A stretch of 64,000 bases of DNA from an uncultured Lachnospiraceae bacterium (GCA_947367855.1 CANBFE010000016.1:1-64000); one strand, 5' to 3'. Counted from the first letter of the stretch, positions 1 to 8,962 are shown. A program made the numbers and translations. The notes: a model not told the origin generated them from the sequence alone.

Positions 1-285
1 AGGGCTTGTGGGCGCTGCCCATACCCGGCCTCTGGAATAAGGTGGACGGACAAAGACACAAAACTATATACACTACCAAGAATACTTTAGGTGCATGGTA
101 GAGAAAAATCAATACAATGCACTTTTTATGTCAGCACTTCGGCATAGATACATCAGAATATTCTTTCGGGTATATTGCCGGGTGGTCCTGCAGGAACAGT
201 CTCAGAAATATCTTTTCGGGACTTCTCCCGGAAATCCCGCTATTCCTTTTATGCGCCTTTCTTTCAAAGATATCCCCTCGGAGCA

Positions 286-1095
286 CTATCCTTCTGAGGA
301 TGCTCCATCTCCGGATTCCTCAGAAGATACGTCTTCTCCAGACTCCTCCGAGGTTGCGCCTTCTCCGGATTCTTCCGAAGCTGCTCCGTCAACTGGCTCC
401 TCCGGGGATATGTCTTCTCCGGATTCCTCCGAGGTTGCGCCTTCTCCGGTCTCCTCCGAGGTTACGTCTTCTCCGGATTCTTCCGAAGCTGCTCCGTCAA
501 CTGGCTCCTCCGAGGATATGTCTTCTCCGGATTCTTCCGAGGACTCCTCCTCTGTCTCCGTCACATCCTCATAGGTCTGATTAAACCCGGTGATCACAGT
601 CTGTTCCACTATATACACCTTAGATTCCGAGGGCATGCTGATATAGTAAGTCCCTGTAAGGGAATTATAGTCGCCCACATACAGAATATAACTGGCGGAA
701 GCAGTCTCAAAGGCAATTGTCCGCTGAGGTTCTTCCAGACCATATTGACTGAAATCCGTTACATTTTCTATGGTCTGCTGTACATGCAGAGGCGTCACCC
801 CTGACAGTATGTTTTGAAGAGCATATTCTTTCAGATTCCGTTCCGGCTCATCGGCGGCATGCCAGGTATCCTCTGCCTTCTCAAAAGCATAATTGCCGCC
901 CTCGTAATCATAGGAAAATTTCACCACATCTTCATAGGCCGCATCAATGAGCACTTTGCTGTCCTGCTCGGTTTTTGCCGCTTCCGCAGCGTTTTCCTCC
1001 TGTTTTTCCACAAAATACCGGACGCCGGGGATGGCGGCAGCCAATATCAGTAAAACCGCAAGTAAAATAAATAATTGCTTTCTCTGTTTTCTCAT
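286..1095 (-). CDS. DUF4340-type membrane-anchored protein with acidic repeat tail
   Basis: A 269-residue protein, third gene of a Gld-like ABC operon. After a basic N-terminus (MRKQRKQ) comes one membrane segment, then an extracytoplasmic region resembling DUF4340, a family usually found beside GldG-type transport components. The last 90 or so residues are low-complexity Ser/Glu/Gly sequence containing two 36-residue repeats. The start at 1095 follows a clear AGAAAGGAG site. The same frame stays open upstream to 1272, but that part is only the 60-base tandem repeat and I exclude it. A role in assembling or sensing something at the cell surface is inference; no catalytic motif is visible. The family call is moderately sure and the function unknown. 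Confidence 0.75.
   Translation of the reverse strand: MRKQRKQLFILLAVLLILAAAIPGVRYFVEKQEENAAEAAKTEQDSKVLIDAAYEDVVKFSYDYEGGNYAFEKAEDTWHAADEPERNLKEYALQNILSGVTPLHVQQTIENVTDFSQYGLEEPQRTIAFETASASYILYVGDYNSLTGTYYISMPSESKVYIVEQTVITGFNQTYEDVTETEEESSEESGEDISSEEPVDGAASEESGEDVTSEETGEGATSEESGEDISPEEPVDGAASEESGEGATSEESGEDVSSEESGDGASSEG
289..525 (-). repeat. Two 108-base in-frame repeats encoding an acidic tail
   Basis: Two 36-codon units (418-525 and 310-417) encode similar Glu/Ser/Gly blocks beginning EDIS(S/P)EEPVDGAASEESG. Each is built of shorter SEESGE-type pieces. They form the C-terminus of the DUF4340 protein. Such in-frame repeats can change copy number by slippage, so tail length may vary between strains. 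The plus strand across the repeat is also open, but that is a by-product of the codon pattern. Confidence 0.8.
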
Positions 1096-1115
1096 AAAGC
1101 TCCTTTCTATATTTA

Positions 1116-1317
1116 GTTCCGCTGCTTCGGTTCCGTGCCCCTTTGAGTGCATGGCTCCTTCGCTGCTGTTTTCCTGTTCCGCTGCTTCGGTTCCGTGCCC
1201 CTTTGAGTGCATGGCTCCTTCGCTGCTGTTTTCCTGCTCCGCAGCTTCGCTTCCGTGCCCCTTTGGGTGCATGTCTCCTTCGCTGCTGTTCTCCTGTTCC
1301 GCTGCTTCGGTTCCGTG
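1116..1317. repeat. 60-base tandem repeat, about 3.3 copies
   Basis: Units begin at 1116, 1176 and 1236, with a partial fourth from 1296. The first two units are almost identical and the later ones carry point differences. The array fills the space between the GldG-like permease stop (1335) and the ribosome binding site of the DUF4340 gene, so it lies inside the operon transcript. On the minus strand each unit ends in CGGAAC and contains GAAGGAG two bases before an ATG, but that spacing is too short for a good start. A related 60-base unit lies before the amylase gene at 48886. Confidence 0.9.
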
Positions 1318-1334
1318 TCAGAGATATCAGAATA

Positions 1335-3461
1335 TCAGAGTTTCCGTCTCCTGAACCAGATCACAAAGCCTGCCGCCAGGCATCCCAGGGGCAGCACCAC
1401 GGTCAGCAGCACGCCCAGAAGCACTACTCTGGACTGAGGAACCATCAGGTAGGACACGGCATAGCTTTTGGCGGGAATGGAAATGCTGACTTCATGTTTT
1501 GCAAAGGCACTTATGGTGTTGGTAAACATAACCTGATTGGCTCCGCTGACCATCACATTTGCCTCATCTGAGAAAATCTGCTCGCAGCCGTACATCACCA
1601 GGGTGGCTTCCCCGCCGTCCTCCAGGGTCTTTACCGCAGATACGCCCAGGGCAAAGGGGCCTTCTCTGTCGCTTTCGCCCTTCTCATAGTTCTCCAGATT
1701 GGAGAGATCCGCCTTGGCGAAAGCGCTGTCCGAGGTAGTGAGGAACTGCGTATAGGCGATGTCCTCCCTGCTCTCATCCTGGATCAGAATCCCCTGGGCA
1801 AATGGCGCAAAAACATAATACTGTCCGGAAAGTCCCGCTGTATAGCTGCTGTAGCTCATGTTGGGAAGCAGATAGTAGGGATTCCTGTAGTAATTGGACT
1901 GGTCCTGTTCCACCACAAGCCCTTCCGCCATCTCCAGGCCCATGTAGCCGCAGAGCGCATCCAGGTTGGGTGTCTCCCCTTCCGCAATGCCTGTCACCAG
2001 AATCACGTTTCCGCCTCTTTCCAGGTATCCCGTGACCTTCTCCGTATCGTCCGGGGAGAAATCTCCTGTGGGAGCGTTGATCAGAAGGCAGGCGGCGTCT
2101 TCCGGAATCTCCTCGTAATCCATCAGATTAATGCTCTCATACTCCGTGTTTTCCTTTTTCAGGGCATTGGTAAAGGTTGCGCTGAGGGAGGCTTCCCCAT
2201 GCCCCTGGGTCATGTACATCCTGGGCACGTCGTCAGTCAGCACTTTATCCAGTGCGCTGGTGATCTGTCCCTCTCCGTCGTATCCCGTGGTATTGGAAGA
2301 ATACCCTCCGGTATAGTAGTCATAATCGTAATCCGTTTCGTAGATATCATTGTAGTCAATTACGGCATTCCGTTTATCGCTGACCAAAATCAGGCTGTTC
2401 AGGCTGATATTTTCACTGGTATACTGGGTGTAAAACCTGGGATTCACATTGGGGTCCACATATTCCACCCTGATATGCTCCGACAGATCGTCATATCGCT
2501 GCAGCGTCTGTGCAAGTATGGTATCCCGGTTTTCCTCAGACACAATCACGTAGATTGTCACATCCTGATCTATGGTTTTCACATATTCTCTGGTCTGCTC
2601 CGTCAGGGAATAGAGCTTCTGGCTGGTGACGTCCACAGACACCCAGGAGGCAGGCAGCTCCCCCAGAACCAGATTGGCAATAAGGATGATGCCCACTGCC
2701 GCCGCGATAAGGCCTGTGCTGTAGGCGCCCATACTGAACGTCCTGCGGGAAAAGCTGTATCGCCGCTTCTGAATGGACTGCACCGTCAGAAACAGGGCCA
2801 GAGCCGTCATGGAGACAAAATAAAACACGCTCTTTACATCCAATGTACCGTTCATCAGGTTCTGGAATGGCGTATACATGTCCAGGCAGCCCAGTATGCG
2901 GGTGATCAGATTTCCGGTGGAAGAAATCAGGCCGCAGATGGAGTCCATCATATAGGCCAGAAACAGCACCAGGAAAGTGAGCACTGCGGAGATAACCTGG
3001 CTCTCCGTCACCGAGGACAGCAGAACCCCCACAGCAATGGACATCATCCCATAGAGGAAAAAGGCCAGTACCGCCAGATAGGCCTCCGCCAGGGGAATGG
3101 CGCCGAAACCGTTCAAAATCAGCGGATAAATGCTGATCAGGCCTGTAGGAATGGCAAATATGGTCAGCAGCGCCAGAAATTTTCCCAGAACCACTCCCCC
3201 AACGGATACGGGAGCCGTGAGAATCAGCTGATCCGTTCTGCTCCTTTTTTCTTCCGCCAGAATGCGCATGGTCAGCACAGGCACGCTGATCAGAAAGAGG
3301 AGAATCACACTGGATACCGCATAGGAAAAATAGGGATAACCCTGCAGCAGGTTTATGGCAGTAAAGTACAGTCCCACAAAAAACAAAGTCACTGCGATAA
3401 ACAGAAGCCCGATGAACGAACGAAAGTAGGACTTCACTTCTCTTTTATAGATGGCAAACAT
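1335..3461 (-). CDS. ABC-2 permease fused to GldG-type auxiliary domain
   Basis: A 708-residue fusion. Residues 1-235 form an ABC-2 type permease with about six membrane segments (motif RILAEEKRSRTDQLILTAP). After another membrane segment near 250-270, an extracytoplasmic domain of the ABC_transp_aux/GldG kind follows (YSLTEQTREYVKTID and RMYMTQGHGEASLS are typical), and a last membrane helix with a basic tail ends the protein. In Bacteroidetes these are separate proteins, GldF and GldG; the fused form is common in Firmicutes. The start codon follows the ATPase stop with no gap, after GGAGGAGAAATAA, so translation is coupled. With the ATPase it should form one transporter; the cargo is unknown. 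Confidence 0.85.
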   Translation of the reverse strand: MFAIYKREVKSYFRSFIGLLFIAVTLFFVGLYFTAINLLQGYPYFSYAVSSVILLFLISVPVLTMRILAEEKRSRTDQLILTAPVSVGGVVLGKFLALLTIFAIPTGLISIYPLILNGFGAIPLAEAYLAVLAFFLYGMMSIAVGVLLSSVTESQVISAVLTFLVLFLAYMMDSICGLISSTGNLITRILGCLDMYTPFQNLMNGTLDVKSVFYFVSMTALALFLTVQSIQKRRYSFSRRTFSMGAYSTGLIAAAVGIILIANLVLGELPASWVSVDVTSQKLYSLTEQTREYVKTIDQDVTIYVIVSEENRDTILAQTLQRYDDLSEHIRVEYVDPNVNPRFYTQYTSENISLNSLILVSDKRNAVIDYNDIYETDYDYDYYTGGYSSNTTGYDGEGQITSALDKVLTDDVPRMYMTQGHGEASLSATFTNALKKENTEYESINLMDYEEIPEDAACLLINAPTGDFSPDDTEKVTGYLERGGNVILVTGIAEGETPNLDALCGYMGLEMAEGLVVEQDQSNYYRNPYYLLPNMSYSSYTAGLSGQYYVFAPFAQGILIQDESREDIAYTQFLTTSDSAFAKADLSNLENYEKGESDREGPFALGVSAVKTLEDGGEATLVMYGCEQIFSDEANVMVSGANQVMFTNTISAFAKHEVSISIPAKSYAVSYLMVPQSRVVLLGVLLTVVLPLGCLAAGFVIWFRRRKL

Positions 3462-4550
3462 TTATTTCTCCTCCTTCGTGTCCGATTCTTCTGATTTTTC
3501 CGGTTCTTCCGATACTTCTGCTTCCTCCCGGCATTCTGCCTCAGGAGTCTGATCCGGGTTTTTCCGTCTTCTCCCCCCGAAAAGCCTCCTTCCCTTTCCC
3601 TCTCCGGACTGGGGCTCCTGGTCCCGGGTCAGTTCCAGGAAGATATCTTCCAGAGATTTTTCGGACACGGTCATTTCCATAATGGGCAGATGCGCCTCCG
3701 CCAGGGCATAGAAAATTTCTTCCCGGATATCCTTCTTTTCCCGGGGAATCACCTTCACCCGGGCAAAATCCTCCCCGGGCGCAGTCAGACTCTCCAGGGA
3801 AGAAATGTCCTGCAGCTGTGCCAGTGTATTTTCCAGTTCTTCCTTCCCGCCCCTGACGGTGAGCAGCAGTTCCATGGAGCCGCTCATCAGCTTCTGAAGG
3901 CCTTCCGGGGAATCGCTTGCCACCAGATGCCCGTGGGAAATAATCATGATGTGATCACATATGGCGCTGACCTCCGAAAGAATGTGGGAGCTTAAGATAA
4001 CGGTATGTTCCTCTCCCAGACCGCGGATCAGATCCCTGATTTCAATGATCTGTTTGGGGTCAAGTCCCACAGAAGGTTCGTCCAGGATGATCACCTCCGG
4101 GTCTCCCAGTACCGCCTGGGCCAGTCCCACCCTCTGCCGGTAGCCTTTGGACAGATTTCGAATCAGCCGCCTGCGCACGTCCAGAATTCCCGTCATCTCC
4201 ATGCCCTTTTCGATCCGGGCTGCCTGCTCCGCCCTGGGTATTTTTTTCAGTTCCGCCGCAAAAATCAGATACTCTTCCACTGTCATTTCCATGTACAGAG
4301 GCGGCATTTCCGGCAGATAACCGATTCGTTTTTTGGCTTCCTCCGGTTCTTTCTGGATGTCTTTTCCGTCAATGGTCACTGTGCCCTCTGAGGGCGCTAT
4401 GTAGCCGGTAAGCATGTTCATGGTGGTGGATTTTCCCGCTCCGTTTGGCCCCAGAAATCCGTAGATCTGCCCCTTTTCCACCCGGAAGGAAAGGTGATCC
4501 ACAGCCACATGCTCCCCATACTTTTTGGTCAGATTTGTCACTTCAATCAT
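3462..4550 (-). CDS. ABC transporter ATP-binding protein, GldA-like
   Basis: A 362-residue ATPase with Walker A GPNGAGKST (about 34-42), signature LSKGYRQRVGLAQA, Walker B VIILDEPSVGLDP and switch SSHILSE. The Q-loop position reads YLPE, as is common in the GldA/NatA-like group. The last 50 residues are a charged Glu/Lys-rich tail not needed for the fold. It is first in the operon with the fused permease and the DUF4340 protein and powers that transporter from the cytoplasmic face. The start follows AAGGGAATGTCAAG. A strong hairpin lies just upstream in the leader. Confidence 0.9.
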   Translation of the reverse strand: MIEVTNLTKKYGEHVAVDHLSFRVEKGQIYGFLGPNGAGKSTTMNMLTGYIAPSEGTVTIDGKDIQKEPEEAKKRIGYLPEMPPLYMEMTVEEYLIFAAELKKIPRAEQAARIEKGMEMTGILDVRRRLIRNLSKGYRQRVGLAQAVLGDPEVIILDEPSVGLDPKQIIEIRDLIRGLGEEHTVILSSHILSEVSAICDHIMIISHGHLVASDSPEGLQKLMSGSMELLLTVRGGKEELENTLAQLQDISSLESLTAPGEDFARVKVIPREKKDIREEIFYALAEAHLPIMEMTVSEKSLEDIFLELTRDQEPQSGEGKGRRLFGGRRRKNPDQTPEAECREEAEVSEEPEKSEESDTKEEK

Positions 4551-4574
4551 CTTGACATTCCCTTTCTGTTTGTG

Positions 4575-4612
4575 GGCGGAGGGCTTCTCCCTGATGCCGG
4601 AAAGCCTCCGCC
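4575..4612. other. Strong leader hairpin before the ABC operon
   Basis: An 11-base stem with one bulged base (GGCGGAGGGCTT against AAGCCTCCGCC) lies between the GH2-like gene and the ABC ATPase gene. On the minus strand no T-run follows, so it does not look like an intrinsic terminator for the upstream gene. It could stabilise the mRNA 5' end or mark a processing site. Confidence 0.5.
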
Positions 4613-4621
4613 TGTTTGAAA

Positions 4622-5683
4622 TTATTCTAAAGGGAAAATGTCATCAAATGGTGATAGTTTTGTGAAAGATTTGTGAATCGAAAGGGAGTGGCTGCAGCCG
4701 TCCCCCTCCGCGGTGAGCATGATTGTGGGCTTTGTACAGGGGATTTCGCAGAAGGAGAAAACAAGCTCCCCCGTCCTGAATTCAAAGAGTCTGCCGTCTG
4801 TATAGAGGGCCACCCTGCTGCAGTTGCTGTAACAGCATACCGCATATTTTCCATCGTCCAACCGTTTCAGGCTTTCCGGAACCAGGTAGACGAAAGGTTC
4901 CCTGCTCCATTTCGCCCTGTATTGATAAAAGAGTGGGGACGGTCCTTTCCCTCCTGGCAGAAAGAAGCTGTTCCGGATTCCCCGAAATACAGGAATATCC
5001 GTTCGGTCAGCCGTTTTTTCCGGGGAAAAGACAAGAAATCCAAAGCGGTCACACAGCCTGCCCAGGCACCGCCGATCAGGGGACGAACCTGCCTCCGGGA
5101 GAAGGCAGTTGGCCCCCAGTCTCTGCAGAATCCGGAGGTCTTCCAGAATAAGCCGCTGCCGCTCCGCCGGATTTCCCCTCTCCGGCAGAACATAACGCAC
5201 CATCCGCTTCTGAAATACTTCTCCGTTAAGAAGCACCTCTGTACTGCCCTGTCTGTGCTCTACCTGGCGCAGGGGCAGAAAATCCTGAATACGGTCCAGA
5301 CAGTTTCCCTCCCTGTCCGCCAGTACCGCCTCCAGTTTATACAGACAGGGCTCTGCAGTTCCCTTCCAGATTTCCGGCTGCGGCAGAACAGACTGCAGCG
5401 GCTCCTCCTCCCTGAGAAACTGGATGCACTCCAGGACGGGATTTTCCCCACTGTCCGTTAGGCGAAGTCGTATCAATTGTTCCGGACTCTCCCTGCCGGA
5501 AAGAAATTCCTCCCCATCCCCGGGCAGAGTCAGCTTCCTGCATTCTTCCCCCAAATAGGCCTCCAGATGAAATCTCCACTCCAGAAATGCCCTGCCGTTC
5601 TCCAGTCTGCACAGCGCTTCCGCTCCGCTGCCCTCGGCTATCCGGTCAAATTTCAGCGTCATTCCGTTCTTCCGATCTGACAT
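4622..5683 (-). CDS. Glycoside hydrolase family 2-like protein lacking most of the barrel
   Basis: A 353-residue protein. The N-terminal half resembles GH2 immunoglobulin-like domains and runs into the start of a GH2 barrel (LPLRQVEHRQ, VLLNGEVFQKRMVRYVLPE, LRILQRLGANCLLPEA). The C-terminal part (PLFYQYRAKWSREPFVYLVPES and NCSRVALYTDGRLF) resembles the DUF4982-like domain that follows the barrel in GH2 enzymes. The usual catalytic glutamate region is missing, and the length is well under the 600 or more residues of complete enzymes. It overlaps the 3' end of the symporter gene by 38 bases and starts after GGAGGAGGGAACGG. It may be a decayed enzyme or a non-catalytic sugar-binding protein. Confidence 0.6.
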   Translation of the reverse strand: MSDRKNGMTLKFDRIAEGSGAEALCRLENGRAFLEWRFHLEAYLGEECRKLTLPGDGEEFLSGRESPEQLIRLRLTDSGENPVLECIQFLREEEPLQSVLPQPEIWKGTAEPCLYKLEAVLADREGNCLDRIQDFLPLRQVEHRQGSTEVLLNGEVFQKRMVRYVLPERGNPAERQRLILEDLRILQRLGANCLLPEAGSSPDRRCLGRLCDRFGFLVFSPEKTADRTDIPVFRGIRNSFFLPGGKGPSPLFYQYRAKWSREPFVYLVPESLKRLDDGKYAVCCYSNCSRVALYTDGRLFEFRTGELVFSFCEIPCTKPTIMLTAEGDGCSHSLSIHKSFTKLSPFDDIFPLE

Positions 5684-7112
5684 CCGTTCCCTCCTCCGCA
5701 CGCTTCCTGCGCAGAATCTCCGCGTTTTTCTCCACTTCCCTCCTGGTCAGGGGATAGGCAAACTGCAGGATCAGGAATACCGCCAAATAGCAAAGTCCGG
5801 GCAGCAGTGTGGAGACTGTGTAAATCCGCTCCGCCACGCCTTCCGCCTGGGATGCCGCCTCGGAGACATAGCCTACGGCAGTGAGCACAAAGCCTCCCAG
5901 ACCTCCCGCCAGAGCCTGTCCCACCTTTCTGGCAAAGGAATACACCGCATATACGGTTCCGTCCTCCCGCCTTCCCGTGACGATCTCCTGATAGTCAATA
6001 ATATCCGTGATAAAAGCCCATATGATCATATTGAACAATCCGGTTCCCAGACTGCCCAGAAACAGAAGCCCCAAAAACAGGGGAAGGCTTTTCACCCGCA
6101 GCACAAACAGCAGCAGGTACACAATCCCTGCCCCAAGCATGCCTGCCGCCCCTGCCTCCTTCTTGCCGAAGGCGGATACGATTCTGGTGATAAAGGGCGC
6201 AATCAGCAGCGCCCCGCCGATTCCCACCACATTCGCCACGGCCAGTGCTTTTGCGTTTTTAAAATAATCCAGAAACAGATAATTGTTCATGGCCTGGGTC
6301 AGCATGGTAGCCAGAAGCAGAATCAGCGCCCCGCACACCAGTGCCAGTAAAGGCCGGTTCCCCGCCAGACCCTTGAGCAGCTCTCCGGCGCTCTGCTTCA
6401 TTCCCTGCTTTTTCTCAAAGGCCACCCGCTCTCGGCACAGAGTATAACAGAGAAAATAACACACCAGGGCCAGAATGCCGAAAGCCAGGGCCGTCACCGT
6501 AAAGTGGACCGGCTTCACAATCTGATTCCCCTCCGCGTCCGTCTCATAAATGATCAGGGGCACCAGTACGCCGATGACAAATCCCGCCAGACTGGCGCCT
6601 ATGCTCCGGAAAGTGGACAGGGCGGCCCGTTCCTTCACGTCCGGGCTGATCACCGAAGCCATGGAGCCATAGGGAATGTTGATGGCAGTATAGCAGAAAC
6701 TGCCCCACAATAGATAAGTAAAGATCACATAGGCCAGTTTCGCCGGATAAGCCCAGTCCCGGACAAAATACAGATACATCAGGGAACTGGCCACAGCCAC
6801 GGGTATGCTCATCCGCCGAATCCAAGCCCGGAATCTGCCGTCCCGGGCAGGCCGCAGGTTGTCTACGATACGTCCCATAGTCACATCCGTAAAAGCGTCC
6901 ACAAACCGCGCCCCCAGAAACAGCAGCCCCACCACATAACCGCTTAATCCCAATACTTTTGTATAAAATACCATCAGGTAATTACTGGCAAAAATAAAGC
7001 TGAAATCATTTCCGAAGTCCCCGAACATATACCCGATTTTATCCCGAATGCCAAAGGGACGCACTGCTTCCGTGATCTCCGCTTTTCTGCCTGCTCTGTC
7101 TTCTTTCAACAT
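5646..7112 (-). CDS. GPH-family sugar:cation symporter (MelB-like)
   Basis: A 488-residue, roughly 12-helix membrane protein of the glycoside-pentoside-hexuronide symporter family. The N-terminus DKIGYMFGDFGNDFSF and the loop ARFVDAFTDVTMGRIVDNL, carrying the family's acidic cation-site pattern, are diagnostic. It should import a glycoside or uronide with Na+ or H+. The ATG at 7112 follows GCGGAGGTTGT; the frame extends upstream but without membrane-protein character. The downstream gene is GH2-like and overlaps it, which suggests a glycoside substrate, though that partner seems incomplete. Confidence 0.88.
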   Translation of the reverse strand: MLKEDRAGRKAEITEAVRPFGIRDKIGYMFGDFGNDFSFIFASNYLMVFYTKVLGLSGYVVGLLFLGARFVDAFTDVTMGRIVDNLRPARDGRFRAWIRRMSIPVAVASSLMYLYFVRDWAYPAKLAYVIFTYLLWGSFCYTAINIPYGSMASVISPDVKERAALSTFRSIGASLAGFVIGVLVPLIIYETDAEGNQIVKPVHFTVTALAFGILALVCYFLCYTLCRERVAFEKKQGMKQSAGELLKGLAGNRPLLALVCGALILLLATMLTQAMNNYLFLDYFKNAKALAVANVVGIGGALLIAPFITRIVSAFGKKEAGAAGMLGAGIVYLLLFVLRVKSLPLFLGLLFLGSLGTGLFNMIIWAFITDIIDYQEIVTGRREDGTVYAVYSFARKVGQALAGGLGGFVLTAVGYVSEAASQAEGVAERIYTVSTLLPGLCYLAVFLILQFAYPLTRREVEKNAEILRRKRAEEGTDVRSEERNDAEI

Positions 7113-7305
7113 ACAACCTCCGCTGCACTGCCCCTGGCAGTCCCTGCTTTCCTGTCTTTTCCACATCTCCAGGATAGCATCTGTGAACAGTAACTAGCAT
7201 TTCACCTCGGAAGAAAAATATGCAGATTGTCCGATTGAAAATTTTGTGTTAAACTGGATAGCGAAACACAGCTTTTTAAAAGAAGATAAGAAAGGCGAGC
7301 GGAAT

Positions 7306-8220
7306 ATGACTATAATTACCGTATTTTTTCAGATGCTGGCGCTGCTGATCATGATCGGCGCAGGCTATTTCATGGCAAAAAAGGACATGCTGGACAGCCA
7401 TACCAACACCCAGATGTCCAAAATGATCGTCAATGTGTTCAATCCCATGCTGATTCTGGCCAGTGCCGCCAATTCTGCGGGCCAGGTATCCCTGGGCACC
7501 ATCGGCCTTGTGGGCATCATTGCTTTGGGCATGTTTGCGGTCTTTATCGCGGTGGGCATGGTGCTTTCGCCCTTTTTCGACAAATCTCCCCAGCAGCGGA
7601 AAATTTTCCAGGAGATGTTCGTCTTCTCTAACCTGGGGTTCATCGGCATCCCGGTGGTTTCCAGTATCCTGGGGGAGGAATACGTGGTCTATGTGACGGA
7701 ATTTCTGCTGATTTACACCATTGTGTTCTACACCTACGGCGTGGCGCTGATGGACGGAAAGTTTTCGCTTTCCTCCCTGAAGTCCATGATCAATCCCGGC
7801 ACCGTATCCGGCTTCACCGCTCTGCTGATCATTGTATGCGGAATACAGCTTCCGGGCTTCCTGAAAACTGCCATCACCTATCTGGGCAATGTAACCTCTC
7901 CCATGGCTCTGGTAGCGGTGGGATTCACCCTGGCCCATTCCGATCTGCGGAAAATATTCTGTCAGCCAAGGCTGTACGTCTTCTCGGCTGTGAAGCTGCT
8001 GCTCCTGCCCCTTGCCCTGCTGCCGCTGCTGAGGCTGGTCACCGGAGACGGAGCGCTGATCTCTGTCTGCATGGTGATGTTCGGCATGCCCATCGGCAAT
8101 ATGCCCCTGATTCTGGGCACCCAGAAAGGCATTGACGGCAGCACCTGCAGCGCTGCCATCATCCTTACCACCATATTGTGCGTATTTACCATTCCGGTGC
8201 TCCTGGCCGTGGCGGGGTGA
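7306..8220 (+). CDS. AEC-family transporter (auxin efflux carrier/malonate permease type)
   Basis: A 304-residue membrane protein with about ten helices. The N-terminal MIGAGYFMAKKDMLD and the motifs FNPMLILASAANSAG and VFSNLGFIGIPVV are characteristic of the AEC family, whose bacterial members are often annotated as malonate or organic-anion carriers. The ATG at 7306 follows the modest site AAAGGCGAGCGG. It is divergent from the symporter gene and convergent with the TetR gene, so it is probably transcribed alone. The substrate cannot be read from the sequence. Confidence 0.85.
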   Translation: MTIITVFFQMLALLIMIGAGYFMAKKDMLDSHTNTQMSKMIVNVFNPMLILASAANSAGQVSLGTIGLVGIIALGMFAVFIAVGMVLSPFFDKSPQQRKIFQEMFVFSNLGFIGIPVVSSILGEEYVVYVTEFLLIYTIVFYTYGVALMDGKFSLSSLKSMINPGTVSGFTALLIIVCGIQLPGFLKTAITYLGNVTSPMALVAVGFTLAHSDLRKIFCQPRLYVFSAVKLLLLPLALLPLLRLVTGDGALISVCMVMFGMPIGNMPLILGTQKGIDGSTCSAAIILTTILCVFTIPVLLAVAG

Positions 8221-8232
8221 GACGAAAGCCTC

Positions 8233-8285
8233 ACACCCACCGCACTGCTTCTGCCTGCCCGCTTATGCGGAATGTGTCTGTTTTT
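8233..8285 (+). terminator. Possible terminator after the AEC carrier gene
   Basis: ACAC/GTGT and CCGCA/TGCGG arms are separated by a 21-base loop and followed by CTGTTTTT. A smaller CCGC-TTAT-GCGG hairpin competes inside it. The position between convergent genes suits a terminator, but the stem is weak. Confidence 0.35.
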
Positions 8286-8287
8286 CC

Positions 8288-8872
8288 TTAAATGGACTGT
8301 AGCCTTTCCATCCGATAGGCCTCCTCCACATCACAGACATTTTCCAACGCAATACGGAAATCCCGAAGCAGGTCATTTTTTCCTCTGTTGAGACACCATA
8401 AAATACCATAGCCAAAACACATATTGGCGCATGCCATGTATAGCTCGCCCGGGTCATTTCCATTCCGCACCTGGCCATGCTGCTGGGCCTTGGACAGCAC
8501 GGAAGTCATCGCCTGTGTGAGCATATCGTCAAAATCAAAGGTCCCCTTGGGTTCCCTCAGGTTACTGATAAAAAGATGGGAGTACAGATCAGCTCCGAAC
8601 CGCCGCGAATGCTGCAGAATCGTGTCAAAACCCATGCAGAACTGTTCCCAATAATTATCGGCCGCCAGCATTTTCATAAACTGCTGCGTGATTTCCGCAG
8701 CAATATTTTCATAAAAATAAGCCAACAGCTGGTCCTTGGATTCAATATACCTGTAAAAGGTCGGCTTCGTGATATTGCATCTATGGCAGATATCGTTTAC
8801 CGTAACATTGTCATAGCCCTTTTCCTGAAACATTTCATACGCCGCAGTAATAATCTGATTTTTTGTTTCCAT
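8288..8872 (-). CDS. TetR/AcrR-family transcriptional regulator
   Basis: A 194-residue regulator. Residues 1-50 form the TetR helix-turn-helix (IITAAYEMFQEKGYDNVTV, then ITKPTFYRYIESKDQLLAYF). The rest is the helical ligand-binding and dimer domain. The start follows GGGAGTTTACAT. It is divergent from the flavin reductase gene, and two near-identical palindromes sit just downstream of that gene's -10 box, so it very probably represses the reductase. A TATAAT for its own gene lies at 8924-8929 on the minus strand with a weak -35. The ligand is likely the reductase substrate or a relative (inference). Confidence 0.9.
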   Translation of the reverse strand: METKNQIITAAYEMFQEKGYDNVTVNDICHRCNITKPTFYRYIESKDQLLAYFYENIAAEITQQFMKMLAADNYWEQFCMGFDTILQHSRRFGADLYSHLFISNLREPKGTFDFDDMLTQAMTSVLSKAQQHGQVRNGNDPGELYMACANMCFGYGILWCLNRGKNDLLRDFRIALENVCDVEEAYRMERLQSI

Positions 8873-8962
8873 ATGTAAACTCCCTTTTTAATAATTGGGT
8901 TTTCACCCTGATTCCCATCTCTAATTATAGCATTATTAAAGATAAAAATCAGGTAAATTTCA

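Noticed and set aside
1..285. Stretch before the first gene
   Set aside because: No gene, terminator with T-tract or promoter that I can support; a small hairpin at 217-239 has no T-run on the minus side.
95..574. Plus-strand open frame with SPDSSE-type repeats
   Set aside because: It is antisense to the repeat-rich tail of the DUF4340 gene; the absence of stops follows from the repeated GAG/TCC codons. No convincing ribosome site or promoter.
1096..1272. Upstream extension of the DUF4340 gene reading through the 60-base repeats
   Set aside because: A strong ribosome site and basic membrane-anchor start lie at 1095, and the second repeat locus does not keep this frame.
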